Notes under the pieces: model-generated
The model's database searches: none
What the model was told of the DNA's origin: nothing
Seen by the model: only the letters and a program-made list of their open reading frames with translations
Part shown: in pieces, positions 36,085 through 44,638 of the stretch
Layout: the number at the start of each line of letters is the position of its first letter
Position numbering within the stretch: position 1 is the stretch's first letter
NCBI GenBank assembly: GCA_002205125.1
Contig: NIOE01000007.1
Coordinates: 124,001 to 188,000, forward strand
DNA length: 64,000 bases
Direction: 5' to 3'
Source of the DNA: Roseateles noduli
Lineage (GTDB): Bacteria; Pseudomonadota; Gammaproteobacteria; Burkholderiales; Burkholderiaceae_C
Position numbers and translations under genes: made by a program

Positions 36085-37605
36085 TCAGGCGACGAACGTC
36101 GCGCGCGGTCCCTCGTCGCCGATCGCGTTGATCGCGGACAGCACCAGCGTTTCGCCGGGAACGGGTTGGGCGATGCGTCCGTCCGGCGGCAGAACGTCGA
36201 AACGCCAGGCGCCGGCCGGCAGGCGGCGCCAGAGCGCGAAACAGCGGGCCGGCGTACCGGCGACCGAGGCCCGCAGGCCGCCGTCGGGCTCGCGCGACAA
36301 GGCCGGCGCTTCGCAGCCGGGCGCGGACAACCAGGGCGTCGCGGGCGCCAGGGCCGCCTGCGCGTAGGCGCCGTCGCGCAACGTGGCCGCGATGCCGCGG
36401 CGGTTCTTCAGCAAGGCCACCATGCTGAAGTGCAGATGCCCGCCCGTGGCCGGCGCGGTGCGCATGAGCTCGACCTGCGCCGGGATCTCGTCGACCGGCC
36501 AGCCTTCGGCCTCGTTGCCGGCGCGGCTGGTGAACAGGCCCGGCCACATGTGCCGGCCCAGCGGGTTGACGCCCTGCCAGGCGCGCATCAGCGGCTCGAA
36601 GGCCTGCGGCTTCTGCGCGCGGGGCCAGTAGAGCTGGGGCGCGACGTAGTCCAGCCAGCCCATCGCCATCCAGTGCTCGACGTTGGCGTAGAGCTTGTCG
36701 TACTGCGAGAACCCGGTGATGCCCGCCGGACGCAGGTCGGGACGAGGCAGGCCGAAGGGGCTGATGCCGACGCGCGCGGTCGGGCGCAGCGCGCGGACCA
36801 GTTCATACATCCGCCGCACCAGCTGGTCGACGTTGTCCCGACGCCAGTCCGCGCGCGGCAGCTTGCCGCCGCCGAGCAGGTAACGCTGCCAGCTGGGTTC
36901 GTCGGGGAAGTCGATGTCCTGCTTGGCCCCGTCCTGGACGGGGTAGGGATAGAAGTAGTCGTCGATGTGCAGGCCGTCGACCGCGTAGCGGGTCAGCAGG
37001 TCGCGGCAGACGGCCAGCGTGTGCTCCGCGGCGGCGGGCTCGCCCGGATCGATCCAGAGCTGGTCGCCGTACTTCTTCACCCACTCCGGCCGGGTGCGGC
37101 TCAGGTGCGTGGCGGCGGCGGCGGACTTCCCGCCGCTCTGCTTCGCGCGGTAGGGGTTCAGCCAGGCATGCAGTTCGAGGCCGCGCGCATGCGCCTGCTC
37201 GATCCACAGCGCGAGCGGGTCGTAGCCCGGTCCCTGGCCCTGCACGCCGGAGAGGTACTCGCTCCACGGCTCCAGCGTCGAGCGGTACAGCGCATCCGCG
37301 CTGGTGCGCACCTGCAGCACGATGGCGTTCAGGCGCAGCGCGCGGGCGCTGTCGAGGATGGCGTGGATCTCGGCGATCTGCGCGGCGTCGCTCAGGCCGC
37401 GGCGGCTGGGCCAGTCGATGTTGGCGACGGTCGCGACCCAGGCGGCGCGGAACTCGCGCGGCGCGGGCGGCGGCGCGTCGTCAGGCGCTGGGCCCGGCAA
37501 CGCGGGCAGGGGCTGCGGCCGGGCGGTGCCGCAGCCTGAAAGCGCGCCCAGGGAACCGAGCACCGGTGCGGCCAGGGCCGCGGTCATCCACTGTCGTCGT
37601 CGCAT
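36085..37605 (-). CDS. GHL10 (DUF187) glycoside hydrolase-like lipoprotein, DigH-like
   Basis: A 506-residue lipoprotein (lipobox LSGC, Cys25). The family signature is clear: REFRAAWVATVANIDWPS at the domain start and VDGLHIDDYFYPYP in the barrel, followed by a smaller C-terminal domain. E. coli DigH (YddW), of the same family, cleaves denuded peptidoglycan glycan strands. The gene lies 35 bases after the NagX-like gene in a run with an AmpG-like permease and murQ, so cutting peptide-free glycans for recycling is a good guess. Other GHL10 members have unknown sugars as substrates. Confidence 0.88.
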   Translation of the reverse strand: MRRRQWMTAALAAPVLGSLGALSGCGTARPQPLPALPGPAPDDAPPPAPREFRAAWVATVANIDWPSRRGLSDAAQIAEIHAILDSARALRLNAIVLQVRTSADALYRSTLEPWSEYLSGVQGQGPGYDPLALWIEQAHARGLELHAWLNPYRAKQSGGKSAAAATHLSRTRPEWVKKYGDQLWIDPGEPAAAEHTLAVCRDLLTRYAVDGLHIDDYFYPYPVQDGAKQDIDFPDEPSWQRYLLGGGKLPRADWRRDNVDQLVRRMYELVRALRPTARVGISPFGLPRPDLRPAGITGFSQYDKLYANVEHWMAMGWLDYVAPQLYWPRAQKPQAFEPLMRAWQGVNPLGRHMWPGLFTSRAGNEAEGWPVDEIPAQVELMRTAPATGGHLHFSMVALLKNRRGIAATLRDGAYAQAALAPATPWLSAPGCEAPALSREPDGGLRASVAGTPARCFALWRRLPAGAWRFDVLPPDGRIAQPVPGETLVLSAINAIGDEGPRATFVA

Positions 37606-37640
37606 CGAAGGCTCTCACCGGGCGGCGCCGCAGGGGCCGC

Positions 37641-38813
37641 TCACACTTTCACGATCCAGCCGCGTCGCCACATCGCCCACGCGACGCCGTAGAACACCGC
37701 CACGAAACCGGCAGCGAACAGCAGCGAGGCGACCCGCGGATCCACCGGCAGCGCGCGCAGCGGCGCGACGAACCAGGCCTTGAGCGTGACGCCCTCGGCG
37801 ACGTGGATCAGGCCGAGCAGCCGGGCCACCAGACCCGACAGCGCGAACAGGAACAACGCGTTCATGCCGAACACCACCAGCGGGCGGAAGCGTCTGGCCA
37901 TCGCGTCGCGCATCCGCGGCAGCGGCGCGGCATCGAGCAGCCAGTAGAACACGCCGAACACCAGGCATCCCCAGCCCGTCGTGAGGAAAACGAAGGCGGG
38001 GGTCCAGAGATTCTTGTTGATGGGCAGGGTCCAGGCGTCGAGGATCTGCGCGACCCAGAGGCAGGCAAGACCCGACACCAGGAACCAGGTCGCCTTCTCG
38101 CCGGGATCGCGGCCGCGGTGCGCCAGCCAGCGCCCGGCGAGCAGGCCGGTGATCTGGCTCGCGACGGCGGGCAGGGTGCTGAGCAGGCCTTCGGGGTCCC
38201 AGGTCTTGCTCGTCGCCCAGAGGTGACCGCCGAGCAGCGACCGGTCCAGCCAGGCGCCGACGTCCTCGCCTGGCTGCAGCGAGCCGCGATGCCAGACGCC
38301 CGCCGCGTCGGGAACGGCGACGAAGGTCTGCACCAGGCCGTAGCCCAGCAGCAGGCCGAGGCACCAGATCAACTGGGCGCGCCAGCCGCACCAGAGCGCG
38401 ATGGGCGCGACCAGGATCGTGATCAGGCCCAGGCGCTGCAGCGCGCCGGGGATGCGCACCGTCTCGAAGTGGAAGAAGGGGAAGAGGTTCAGCGCCAGCC
38501 CGATGAGGATGATCGTGGCGCCCCGTCGCCACATGTGGCGAAGCAATGCGGCTCGATCGGCGACCTGGCCGCGGCGGGCCAGGCTGAAGCTCATCGAGAT
38601 CCCGCTGATGAAGACGAAGAACGGGAAGATCCAGTCGGTGAAGGTCCAGCCGTGCCACTCGGCGTGTTCGAGCGGCGCGAAGAGCTGCGACCAGTCGCCC
38701 GGGTTGTTGACCAGCAGCATCGCCGCGATGGCAAAACCGCGGAAGGCGTCGAGCGACAGCAGGCGGTCGCCGGTCGCGGCGCCGCTGACGCCACGGTTCG
38801 CGCCGGCGTTCAC
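37641..38813 (-). CDS. NagX-like membrane acyltransferase (heparan-alpha-glucosaminide N-acetyltransferase family)
   Basis: Inner-membrane protein of 390 residues with about ten helices (DUF5009 type). The motifs LLSLDAFRGFAIAAMLLVNNPG and WTFTDWIFPFFVFISGIS match NagX and the human HGSNAT family; NagX genes occur in GlcNAc-utilisation clusters of several proteobacteria. A transmembrane acetylation or transport-linked step on amino sugars is assumed. GTG 38813 overlaps the AmpG-like stop (GTGA), so the two are coupled; the upstream extension of the frame runs antiparallel to nothing but within the permease gene and is rejected. Confidence 0.87.
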   Translation of the reverse strand: MNAGANRGVSGAATGDRLLSLDAFRGFAIAAMLLVNNPGDWSQLFAPLEHAEWHGWTFTDWIFPFFVFISGISMSFSLARRGQVADRAALLRHMWRRGATIILIGLALNLFPFFHFETVRIPGALQRLGLITILVAPIALWCGWRAQLIWCLGLLLGYGLVQTFVAVPDAAGVWHRGSLQPGEDVGAWLDRSLLGGHLWATSKTWDPEGLLSTLPAVASQITGLLAGRWLAHRGRDPGEKATWFLVSGLACLWVAQILDAWTLPINKNLWTPAFVFLTTGWGCLVFGVFYWLLDAAPLPRMRDAMARRFRPLVVFGMNALFLFALSGLVARLLGLIHVAEGVTLKAWFVAPLRALPVDPRVASLLFAAGFVAVFYGVAWAMWRRGWIVKV

Positions 38814-40099
38814 GGGGCAATCCCCTTGCGACCGAAGCCCTCGGGGATACGGATCAACGCGGTCATGACCAGCGACGGGATCGTCGCGATCAGCACCCAC
38901 GCGAAGAAGTGCGGATAGCCGAGGTGGTCCTGCAGCCAGCCGCTCCACATGCCCGGCAGCATCATGCCCAGGGCCATGAAGCCGGTGCAGATCGCATAGT
39001 GCGCCGTCTTGTGCGGCCCCTCGGCGACCAGGACCATGTACATCAGGTAGGCCGTGAAGCCGAGCCCGTAGCCGAACTGCTCGACCGCCAGCGCCGCGCT
39101 GATGACGGCCAGGCTCCCCGGGTGGGCGTAGGCCATGGCCAGGAACACGACGTTGGGCACGTGCATGGCGAGCACCAGCGGCCAGAGCGCCCGCTTCAGG
39201 CCGACGCGCGAGATGATCCAGCCGCCGAGCAGCCCCCCCAGCGTCAGCGCGATCAGGCCGACGGTGCCGTAGGCCAGGCCGACCTCCTTGTTGGTCAGCG
39301 CGAGGCCGCCCTTGTCGAGCGCGTCCAGCAGGAAGGGCGTGGCGAGCTTCAGCAGCTGCGCCTCGGGGAAGCGGTAGAGCAGGAGGAAACCCAGCGTCAC
39401 CGCCAGGCCGGGCTTGCGGAAGAACGCGGCGAAGATCCGGAAGAAGGTGCCCGGCTCGCGCTGGGCGCGCGGGAGGGGCACGTCGACCGACGGACGCGGC
39501 AGCCGCCACAGGTGATACGCCGCGAGGATCAGGAAGCCGCCCGCCAGCACCGCCATCACGCCCTGCCAGGCGAGCACCCAGCTGTCGCCGCGGTCGTGCA
39601 GTTCGCCGGCCAGCCACACGAGGCCGCCCTGGCCGCCGATGTTGGCCACGCGGTAGAACGTCGAGCGCACGCCGACGAAGGCGGCCTGCTCATGCTTCTC
39701 AAGAGCGAGCAGGTAGAACCCGTCGGCGGCGATGTCGTGCGAGGCCGAGGCGAAGGCCATCAGCCAGAGCACGGCGAGCGACAGCTGGAACGCACGCTCC
39801 ATCGGCAAGGTCAGGGCCACCATCGCGAGCGCGGCGCCGACGGCGAACTGCATCGTCACGGTCCACAGGCGCTTGGTGCCCAGCATCTCGACCAGCGGCG
39901 ACCACAGCGGCTTGATCACCCAGGGCAGGTAGAGCCAGCTGGTGTAGAGCGCGATGTCGGTGTTCGAGATCTCCAGGTTCTTGTACATGATGACCGACAG
40001 CGTCATCACGACCACATACGGCATGCCCTGGGCGAAGTACAGCGAGGGCACCCAGCGCCAGGGGCTGCCGGCGCTCGGGGAAACGGGTTCAGCGTGCAT
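38810..40099 (-). CDS. AmpG-like muropeptide/amino-sugar permease (MFS)
   Basis: MFS transporter of 429 residues, about twelve helices. The N-terminus (PSLYFAQGMPYVVVMTLSVIMYKNL) and LPWVIKPLWSPLVE match AmpG and its relatives, which import GlcNAc-anhydroMurNAc peptides; related permeases carry GlcNAc itself. It is encoded upstream of and coupled to the NagX-like gene and downstream of murQ (141-base gap), so import of murein sugars or muropeptides is the expected job. Substrate between muropeptide and free sugar cannot be decided from sequence. Confidence 0.87.
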   Translation of the reverse strand: MHAEPVSPSAGSPWRWVPSLYFAQGMPYVVVMTLSVIMYKNLEISNTDIALYTSWLYLPWVIKPLWSPLVEMLGTKRLWTVTMQFAVGAALAMVALTLPMERAFQLSLAVLWLMAFASASHDIAADGFYLLALEKHEQAAFVGVRSTFYRVANIGGQGGLVWLAGELHDRGDSWVLAWQGVMAVLAGGFLILAAYHLWRLPRPSVDVPLPRAQREPGTFFRIFAAFFRKPGLAVTLGFLLLYRFPEAQLLKLATPFLLDALDKGGLALTNKEVGLAYGTVGLIALTLGGLLGGWIISRVGLKRALWPLVLAMHVPNVVFLAMAYAHPGSLAVISAALAVEQFGYGLGFTAYLMYMVLVAEGPHKTAHYAICTGFMALGMMLPGMWSGWLQDHLGYPHFFAWVLIATIPSLVMTALIRIPEGFGRKGIAP

Positions 40100-40240
40100 G
40101 GCGCTCAGTGTCGGCGCAAACGTGGCGGGGGCCGCATCGGGGATTGCAGCGCTTGCGTGAGCGGTGCGTGCGGGGACCGTTCACCAAGCGTGGACGACCG
40201 GAGATCGACCGTGGATCGTCCGACGATCGATGCACCGGGT

Positions 40241-41134
40241 TCAGCGTTCGGCCAGCGCCGCGCGCACGTCGCCGTCGTGCCGCGCGAGCAGGGCCTGGGC
40301 GCCCGCCGCGTCGAGCTGGCGCAGCAGCATCACGGTGGCGGTCTTCACGTGGAAGCCGCACTGGTCGAGCGCGGCACGCGCGGCGGACTCGTCGATGTCG
40401 GCGGCGCGCATCGTCAGCGCGACGGCGCGCCGGACCAGCTTCGCGTTGGTGGCCTTCATGTCCACCATCAGGTTGCCGTAGACCTTGTGCAGCCTGACCA
40501 TCAGCGCACTGGAGAAACTGTTCAGCGCGATCTTCTGGGCGGTGCCGGCCTTCAGGCGCGTGCTGCCGGAGATCACCTCGGCGCCGGTGTCCAGCAGGAT
40601 CGGGAATTCGCCGGCGGCCAGCACGGCCGCGCCCGGGTTGTTGGCGATGGCGATCGTCAGGCAGCCGGCGGCACGGCCGGCGGCCAGCGCGCCCAGCACA
40701 TAGGGCGTGTGACCCGAGGCGGCAATGCCGATCACCACGTCGTCGGGCGTCGGCGCGAGCGCCTCGATGTCGCGACGGCCCTGGGGCTCGTCGTCCTCCG
40801 CGCCTTCCACGGCGACGAACATCGCACCCTCACCGCCCGCCAGCACGGCGACCGCCCGCTCGCGCGGCCAGGAGAAGGTGGGCACCAGCTCGACGCTGTC
40901 CAGCACGCCCAGCCGGCCGGAGGTCCCCGCGCCGGCATACAGCAGCCGACCGCCCGCCGCGATGCGCGGCAAGACCGCGTCCACCGCCGCAGCCAGCGCC
41001 GCCGCCGCCGCACGCACCGCCTCGACCGCCGCCCGCTGGTCGTCGATGAAGACCTCCATCAGCCGGGCGCTGTCGTACAGATCCAGGTCTTGATGGAGCG
41101 CGCTGGGGGTTTCAGTGTTCAGAGGGGTGGACAT
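40241..41134 (-). CDS. murQ: N-acetylmuramic acid 6-phosphate etherase
   Basis: Cytosolic SIS-domain enzyme of 297 residues that removes the lactyl ether from MurNAc-6-P to give GlcNAc-6-P and D-lactate. Family motifs: AGAGTSGRLGVLDSVE with catalytic Glu82, FVAVEGAED with Glu110, IGIAASGHTPYVLGAL, and the late VISGSTRLKAGTAQK. The frame is open to 41335, but Met 41134 matches the family start. A promoter with an 18-base spacer and a 20-base tandem repeat lie upstream. No murR (RpiR) or anmK is adjacent; the BadF kinase at 30.9 kb could provide the phosphate. Confidence 0.96.
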   Translation of the reverse strand: MSTPLNTETPSALHQDLDLYDSARLMEVFIDDQRAAVEAVRAAAAALAAAVDAVLPRIAAGGRLLYAGAGTSGRLGVLDSVELVPTFSWPRERAVAVLAGGEGAMFVAVEGAEDDEPQGRRDIEALAPTPDDVVIGIAASGHTPYVLGALAAGRAAGCLTIAIANNPGAAVLAAGEFPILLDTGAEVISGSTRLKAGTAQKIALNSFSSALMVRLHKVYGNLMVDMKATNAKLVRRAVALTMRAADIDESAARAALDQCGFHVKTATVMLLRQLDAAGAQALLARHDGDVRAALAER

Positions 41135-41158
41135 GGGTCGGCCAGGGCAGAAAGGGAA

Positions 41159-41218
41159 GCCCGCAAGATGCAAGGGAGGCCCGCAAGGTGCAAGGGCGGC
41201 CCGCAAGGTGCGGCCTAC
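41159..41218. repeat. Tandem repeat, three 20-base units
   Basis: The core GCCCGCAAG(A/G)TGC recurs at exactly 20-base spacing (41159, 41179, 41199); the last unit is diverged at its end. It lies in the murQ leader. Confidence 0.85.
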
Positions 41219-41246
41219 TCTAGTGGGGGCGCACCCCCGCTGCCAA
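41217..41246 (-). promoter_or_regulatory. Candidate murQ promoter
   Basis: On the minus strand, TTGGCA (-35, 41246-41241) and TAGAGT (-10, 41222-41217) are 18 bases apart. The spacer contains GGGGG-TGCG-CCCCC, a palindrome centred between the boxes. Start would be near 41210, giving a leader of about 75 bases. Confidence 0.5.
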
Positions 41247-41374
41247 TGAAACGCGGCGGGAGCGCCATAACCCACGGTAATCGCGAGGGCTCTGGCAAGG
41301 ACTGCCACCTCCGCGCGCAGGCACGATCCGGGCATGAGGCCTCGCGTCCGCGAACCTCATGCCCTGCTCGCGCC

Positions 41375-42802
41375 TCACCGACGCCCGTTCATGCGGGCCT
41401 CGGCGTCCAGGACCGACTGGATCACCTCGGCCAAGGCCACCGGCGTGGGAGCGGCGTCGAGCTCGATCAGCACCATGTAGCCACGATCGCGGCCCTGCGC
41501 GGTGAAGGCCTGCAGCAGCGCGATCTGGTCGCTGTGCGCCATCACGCCGTCGGGGGACCAGTACTCCATCGCCACCAGGCAGCCGTCCGACGGCGTGCCC
41601 GGGTAGTAACGGCTGCCGACGTAATAGCGCGGATCGATCGTGCTGCCGTGCATCAGCATCTCGTCACGCCCGGCCCGACCCGCCAGCCACGCCTCCTGCA
41701 GCGGCGCGTAGTCGCGCCACGACGCAGGCAGCAGCGAGCGATAGCGGTCCAACGTCCATGCCGGCTCGTTCGGGCCGGGGGCACGCTGTTCGTACTCGGC
41801 CACGCTGGCCTCGCCAGGCACCTTCGTGTGCAGGTAGGGCGTCGGACCGATCCAGATGTTGGACGCCGCGCGGCCCGCGCCCTGGATGGTGAAGAGCCCT
41901 TGCGGCGTGTTGCCCAGCGTGATCGTGCCGGGGAGGCCGCTGCTGGACAGCGCCAGCTGATCGATGTTGAACAGGCCGCCGTCGGCGCGTCGGACGAAGC
42001 GGCCGTCGGCCTGCCGCACCAGCGCCAACCCCATCTGCTGTCGACCCGGGCGCTGGAAGCTGAACACGACCGGATAACCCGGACGGATCGCCAGCAGGTC
42101 GGCCAGCGGCGGACGCGCCGTCTGCGGCACGCCCTGTGCGGCGGCAACCGCCAGCGCGAGCGCCTGCAGCCGCGGCTCGTCGCGGTCTCGCTGCGCGAGC
42201 TGGGCCTGGATCAGCGCGAGATCGGCCGGCTGGCGCGTCTGCATGAGCGCGTACGCGGCGATCGCGAACTCCCGCGGCGTGCCCAACCGCGGCAGCAGCG
42301 GGCGGAGCAGGGGGGCGGCGTCGACCGCATAGAGCGTGTAGGCCGCCGTCAGCAGCGGTCGCTGGACGTCCGCCGGCTGTGCGTCGAGCGCCGGCAGCGC
42401 GGCGAGCAGCGCCGGGCGGGCGGTGTCGATCTCGGTCCGGTAGTGGGCGACGAGCTTCAGCGCCTGTGCAAATTCGCGCAATGCCGCGCCGTCCTGCGGC
42501 GCGGCCAAGGCCTGGGCGGAAGCGGTCCGGATGCGCGCCCGGTCGGTGCTCCACCGATCCTGGGCCTGGACGGCGCTGCCGACCGTGGAGCGGAACTGCT
42601 CCGGTCGCAGCGCCTGCAGGGCAGCCGGGCTGAAGGGGCCGCCCGGGGAGGCCACGGGGGAGGGTGTCGGCGTCCGAGGCAGTTGGGAACAGGCCGCCAG
42701 AAGCAGCGGTGCCGCCAGCGCGGCCCAACGGGGCCAGGACTTGCCGGAGGCGCTACCCGACTTGAAGTCCGACGCGAAGTCGGCGGGGATGGACATCTGC
42801 AT
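41375..42802 (-). CDS. L,D-transpeptidase-like (YkuD) lipoprotein
   Basis: A 475-residue envelope protein; LLAACSQLP is a lipobox after a hydrophobic stretch. The middle (about 70-230) is Ala/Leu-rich and helical. The C-terminal 200 residues resemble the YkuD domain: LGNTPQGLFTIQG, then LMHGSTIDP and TPSDGCLVAM, corresponding to the His...Ser-x-Gly-Cys signature, though the Arg usually after Gly-Cys is replaced (Leu-Val-Ala). A peptidoglycan crosslinking or cleaving role is inferred, also from murQ next door. ATG 42802 or 42796 may be the start. Divergent from pldA. Confidence 0.72.
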   Translation of the reverse strand: MQMSIPADFASDFKSGSASGKSWPRWAALAAPLLLAACSQLPRTPTPSPVASPGGPFSPAALQALRPEQFRSTVGSAVQAQDRWSTDRARIRTASAQALAAPQDGAALREFAQALKLVAHYRTEIDTARPALLAALPALDAQPADVQRPLLTAAYTLYAVDAAPLLRPLLPRLGTPREFAIAAYALMQTRQPADLALIQAQLAQRDRDEPRLQALALAVAAAQGVPQTARPPLADLLAIRPGYPVVFSFQRPGRQQMGLALVRQADGRFVRRADGGLFNIDQLALSSSGLPGTITLGNTPQGLFTIQGAGRAASNIWIGPTPYLHTKVPGEASVAEYEQRAPGPNEPAWTLDRYRSLLPASWRDYAPLQEAWLAGRAGRDEMLMHGSTIDPRYYVGSRYYPGTPSDGCLVAMEYWSPDGVMAHSDQIALLQAFTAQGRDRGYMVLIELDAAPTPVALAEVIQSVLDAEARMNGRR

Positions 42803-42902
42803 GGCGGTCGATTCTAGGGAGCGTTCTCTCGGCAAGTTCTGCAAACGCACCCGGGCACGCTGATTGCAATCGACGCCTCCGACTGAACAAGGGCCAAAGA
42901 AG

Positions 42903-44111
42903 ATGCTGTCGATCAGGGAGTTCCGCCGCCGTCTGGCAATGGCGATGACAGGGGCCGCCGCGGTGCTGGCGGTGCTCATCGCGGCCATGCCGCAGGACGC
43001 CTCCGCGCAGGTGGCGGCGTTGCCGGCGGAGAACCCGGCGATGTCGGCGGCCTCGTCGGCGAAGACGCCGGCCGACTGCGCCGCGATCCGCGACAACGAT
43101 GCGCGCCTGGCCTGTTACGACCGCCTGAGCGGCCGTGCCCCGGACGCGCCGCCGCCGTCGGCGGCCGCGCAGGTCCGGTTGCAGCCGGTGCCGGCGGCGC
43201 TCCCGGTGGCCGCCGCGGCGAGCTCGCCGCGGGTCGACGATCCCTGCTCGCGGCTGCCGGAAGCCTCCGGCAGCGCGCGCAACTACCTGGGCTCGACGCT
43301 GTCGGAGCGCTGGGAGCTGTCGTGCCGCGACCAGATGCCGCGCTTCCTGCCGCGTCCGCACCGGCCGGTCTACCTGCTGCCGGTGTCGTGGACCTCGCGG
43401 TCCAACCGGTCGCCGGGGCCGGCGTCGTCCGAGACGCCGGACAACGGGGTGGTCCAGGCGCTGGACCTGGACAAGAACGAGGCCAAGTTCCAGATCAGCC
43501 TGAAGTCCAAGATCTGGGCCCTGGACGACCACGGCACGCTGTCGGTGTGGGGCGCGTACACGCAGAACTCGCGCTGGCAGGTCTATAACGGACGCGAGTC
43601 GCGACCCTTCCGCGAGACCAACTACGAGCCCGAGCTGATCGTGACCCACGGGACCGACATCGGCTTGCCGTTCGGCTGGAAGGCGAGCATGGTCGGGCTG
43701 AGCTTCAACCACCAGTCCAACGGACGGGCGGCGCCGCTGTCGCGCAGCTGGAACCGGATGATCGGCGAGCTCAGCCTGGAGCGGGACGAGACCACGGTGA
43801 GCCTGCGCCCCTGGTGGCGCGTGCTCAATACCGGCAGCGACGACAACCCGGGCATCCAGGACTACGTCGGCCGGGGCGAGGTGCTGGTGACGCAGAAGCT
43901 GGGCCGGCACGTCCTGGCCCTCACGGCACGGCACAGCCTGAAGGGGGGCGACCGCTCGCGCGGATCGGCGCAGCTGGAATGGGCTTTCCCGATCGGCGGC
44001 GGGCTGCATGGCTACCTGCAGCTGTTCAGCGGTTACGGGGAAAGCCTGATCGACTACAACTTCCGCGAGTCCCGGATCGGGCTGGGGGTGTCGGTCATCG
44101 AGTGGCGCTGA
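42903..44111 (+). CDS. pldA: Outer-membrane phospholipase A
   Basis: Barrel phospholipase of 402 residues that degrades misplaced phospholipids in the outer leaflet. The active site is visible in GLSFNHQSNGR (His270, Ser272) with the following SRSWNR; SGYGESLIDYNFRESRIGLGV closes the barrel. A signal peptide (cut near QDASAQ) is followed by an N-terminal segment with two cysteines (DCAAIRDNDARLACYDRL) common in betaproteobacterial members. TTG 42864 opens the frame, but Met 42903 starts right at the signal peptide and is preferred. Confidence 0.94.
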   Translation: MLSIREFRRRLAMAMTGAAAVLAVLIAAMPQDASAQVAALPAENPAMSAASSAKTPADCAAIRDNDARLACYDRLSGRAPDAPPPSAAAQVRLQPVPAALPVAAAASSPRVDDPCSRLPEASGSARNYLGSTLSERWELSCRDQMPRFLPRPHRPVYLLPVSWTSRSNRSPGPASSETPDNGVVQALDLDKNEAKFQISLKSKIWALDDHGTLSVWGAYTQNSRWQVYNGRESRPFRETNYEPELIVTHGTDIGLPFGWKASMVGLSFNHQSNGRAAPLSRSWNRMIGELSLERDETTVSLRPWWRVLNTGSDDNPGIQDYVGRGEVLVTQKLGRHVLALTARHSLKGGDRSRGSAQLEWAFPIGGGLHGYLQLFSGYGESLIDYNFRESRIGLGVSVIEWR

Positions 44112-44204
44112 TCCCTCTTCCTGGGGGCGCGATCCGATGAATATGGCGCACAGGTCGGGGCAGTCCCCATCGCCAGCCCGCGGCGGCTGGACTAGGCTGC
44201 ACGG

Positions 44205-44465
44205 ATGTCCGCATTCATCGACACCTGCGTGATCTGGGTCGTGGTCTACCGCCTGGACGGGCGCGACCGCCAATGGGTCCGTGCGCTACCGCCCACGACG
44301 GAGGCGCAGGTGCGCGCGCTGCTGCTGGAGGAGCTCGACGAGCTCTACGGCGCGCGCTCGGAGCTGGTGTCCCTGCGCCAGGCCGAAGACGCGGAACGCG
44401 CCGCGCTGATGGCCGGCGGTCTGCCGATGTGCCCGGTCGCTGAGCCTCCCACCGGCGATCGTTGA
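44205..44465 (+). CDS. Small hypothetical protein
   Basis: An 86-residue acidic protein with a helical middle (QVRALLLEELDELYGARSEL). It is not recognised. There is no clear membrane segment beyond a short hydrophobic start (VIWVVVYRL). No strong ribosome site. It lies 93 bases after pldA in the same direction and 173 bases before the MATE gene; coding is plausible from residue composition but unproven. Confidence 0.45.
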   Translation: MSAFIDTCVIWVVVYRLDGRDRQWVRALPPTTEAQVRALLLEELDELYGARSELVSLRQAEDAERAALMAGGLPMCPVAEPPTGDR

Positions 44466-44638
44466 TCGCCCGCCGCGGTGGCGGCGAAACCACAGACCCG
44501 GCCGTCCCGACGGCGCTGTCACGGTTTGATGTCGGTTTCATCGCGGTTACGGCCCCTGGCCCGAAGGCGTCACGCGAGAATTCCGCGCGTCGTGTCCACC
44601 GCTGTCAGCGGCGGCGCAGACCTGCCTGCCGCCGCCTG

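Noticed and set aside
38909-42817. 1302-codon plus-strand frame across the ampG-like, murQ and YkuD-like genes
   Set aside because: Antisense to three recognised genes on the minus strand; no motif.
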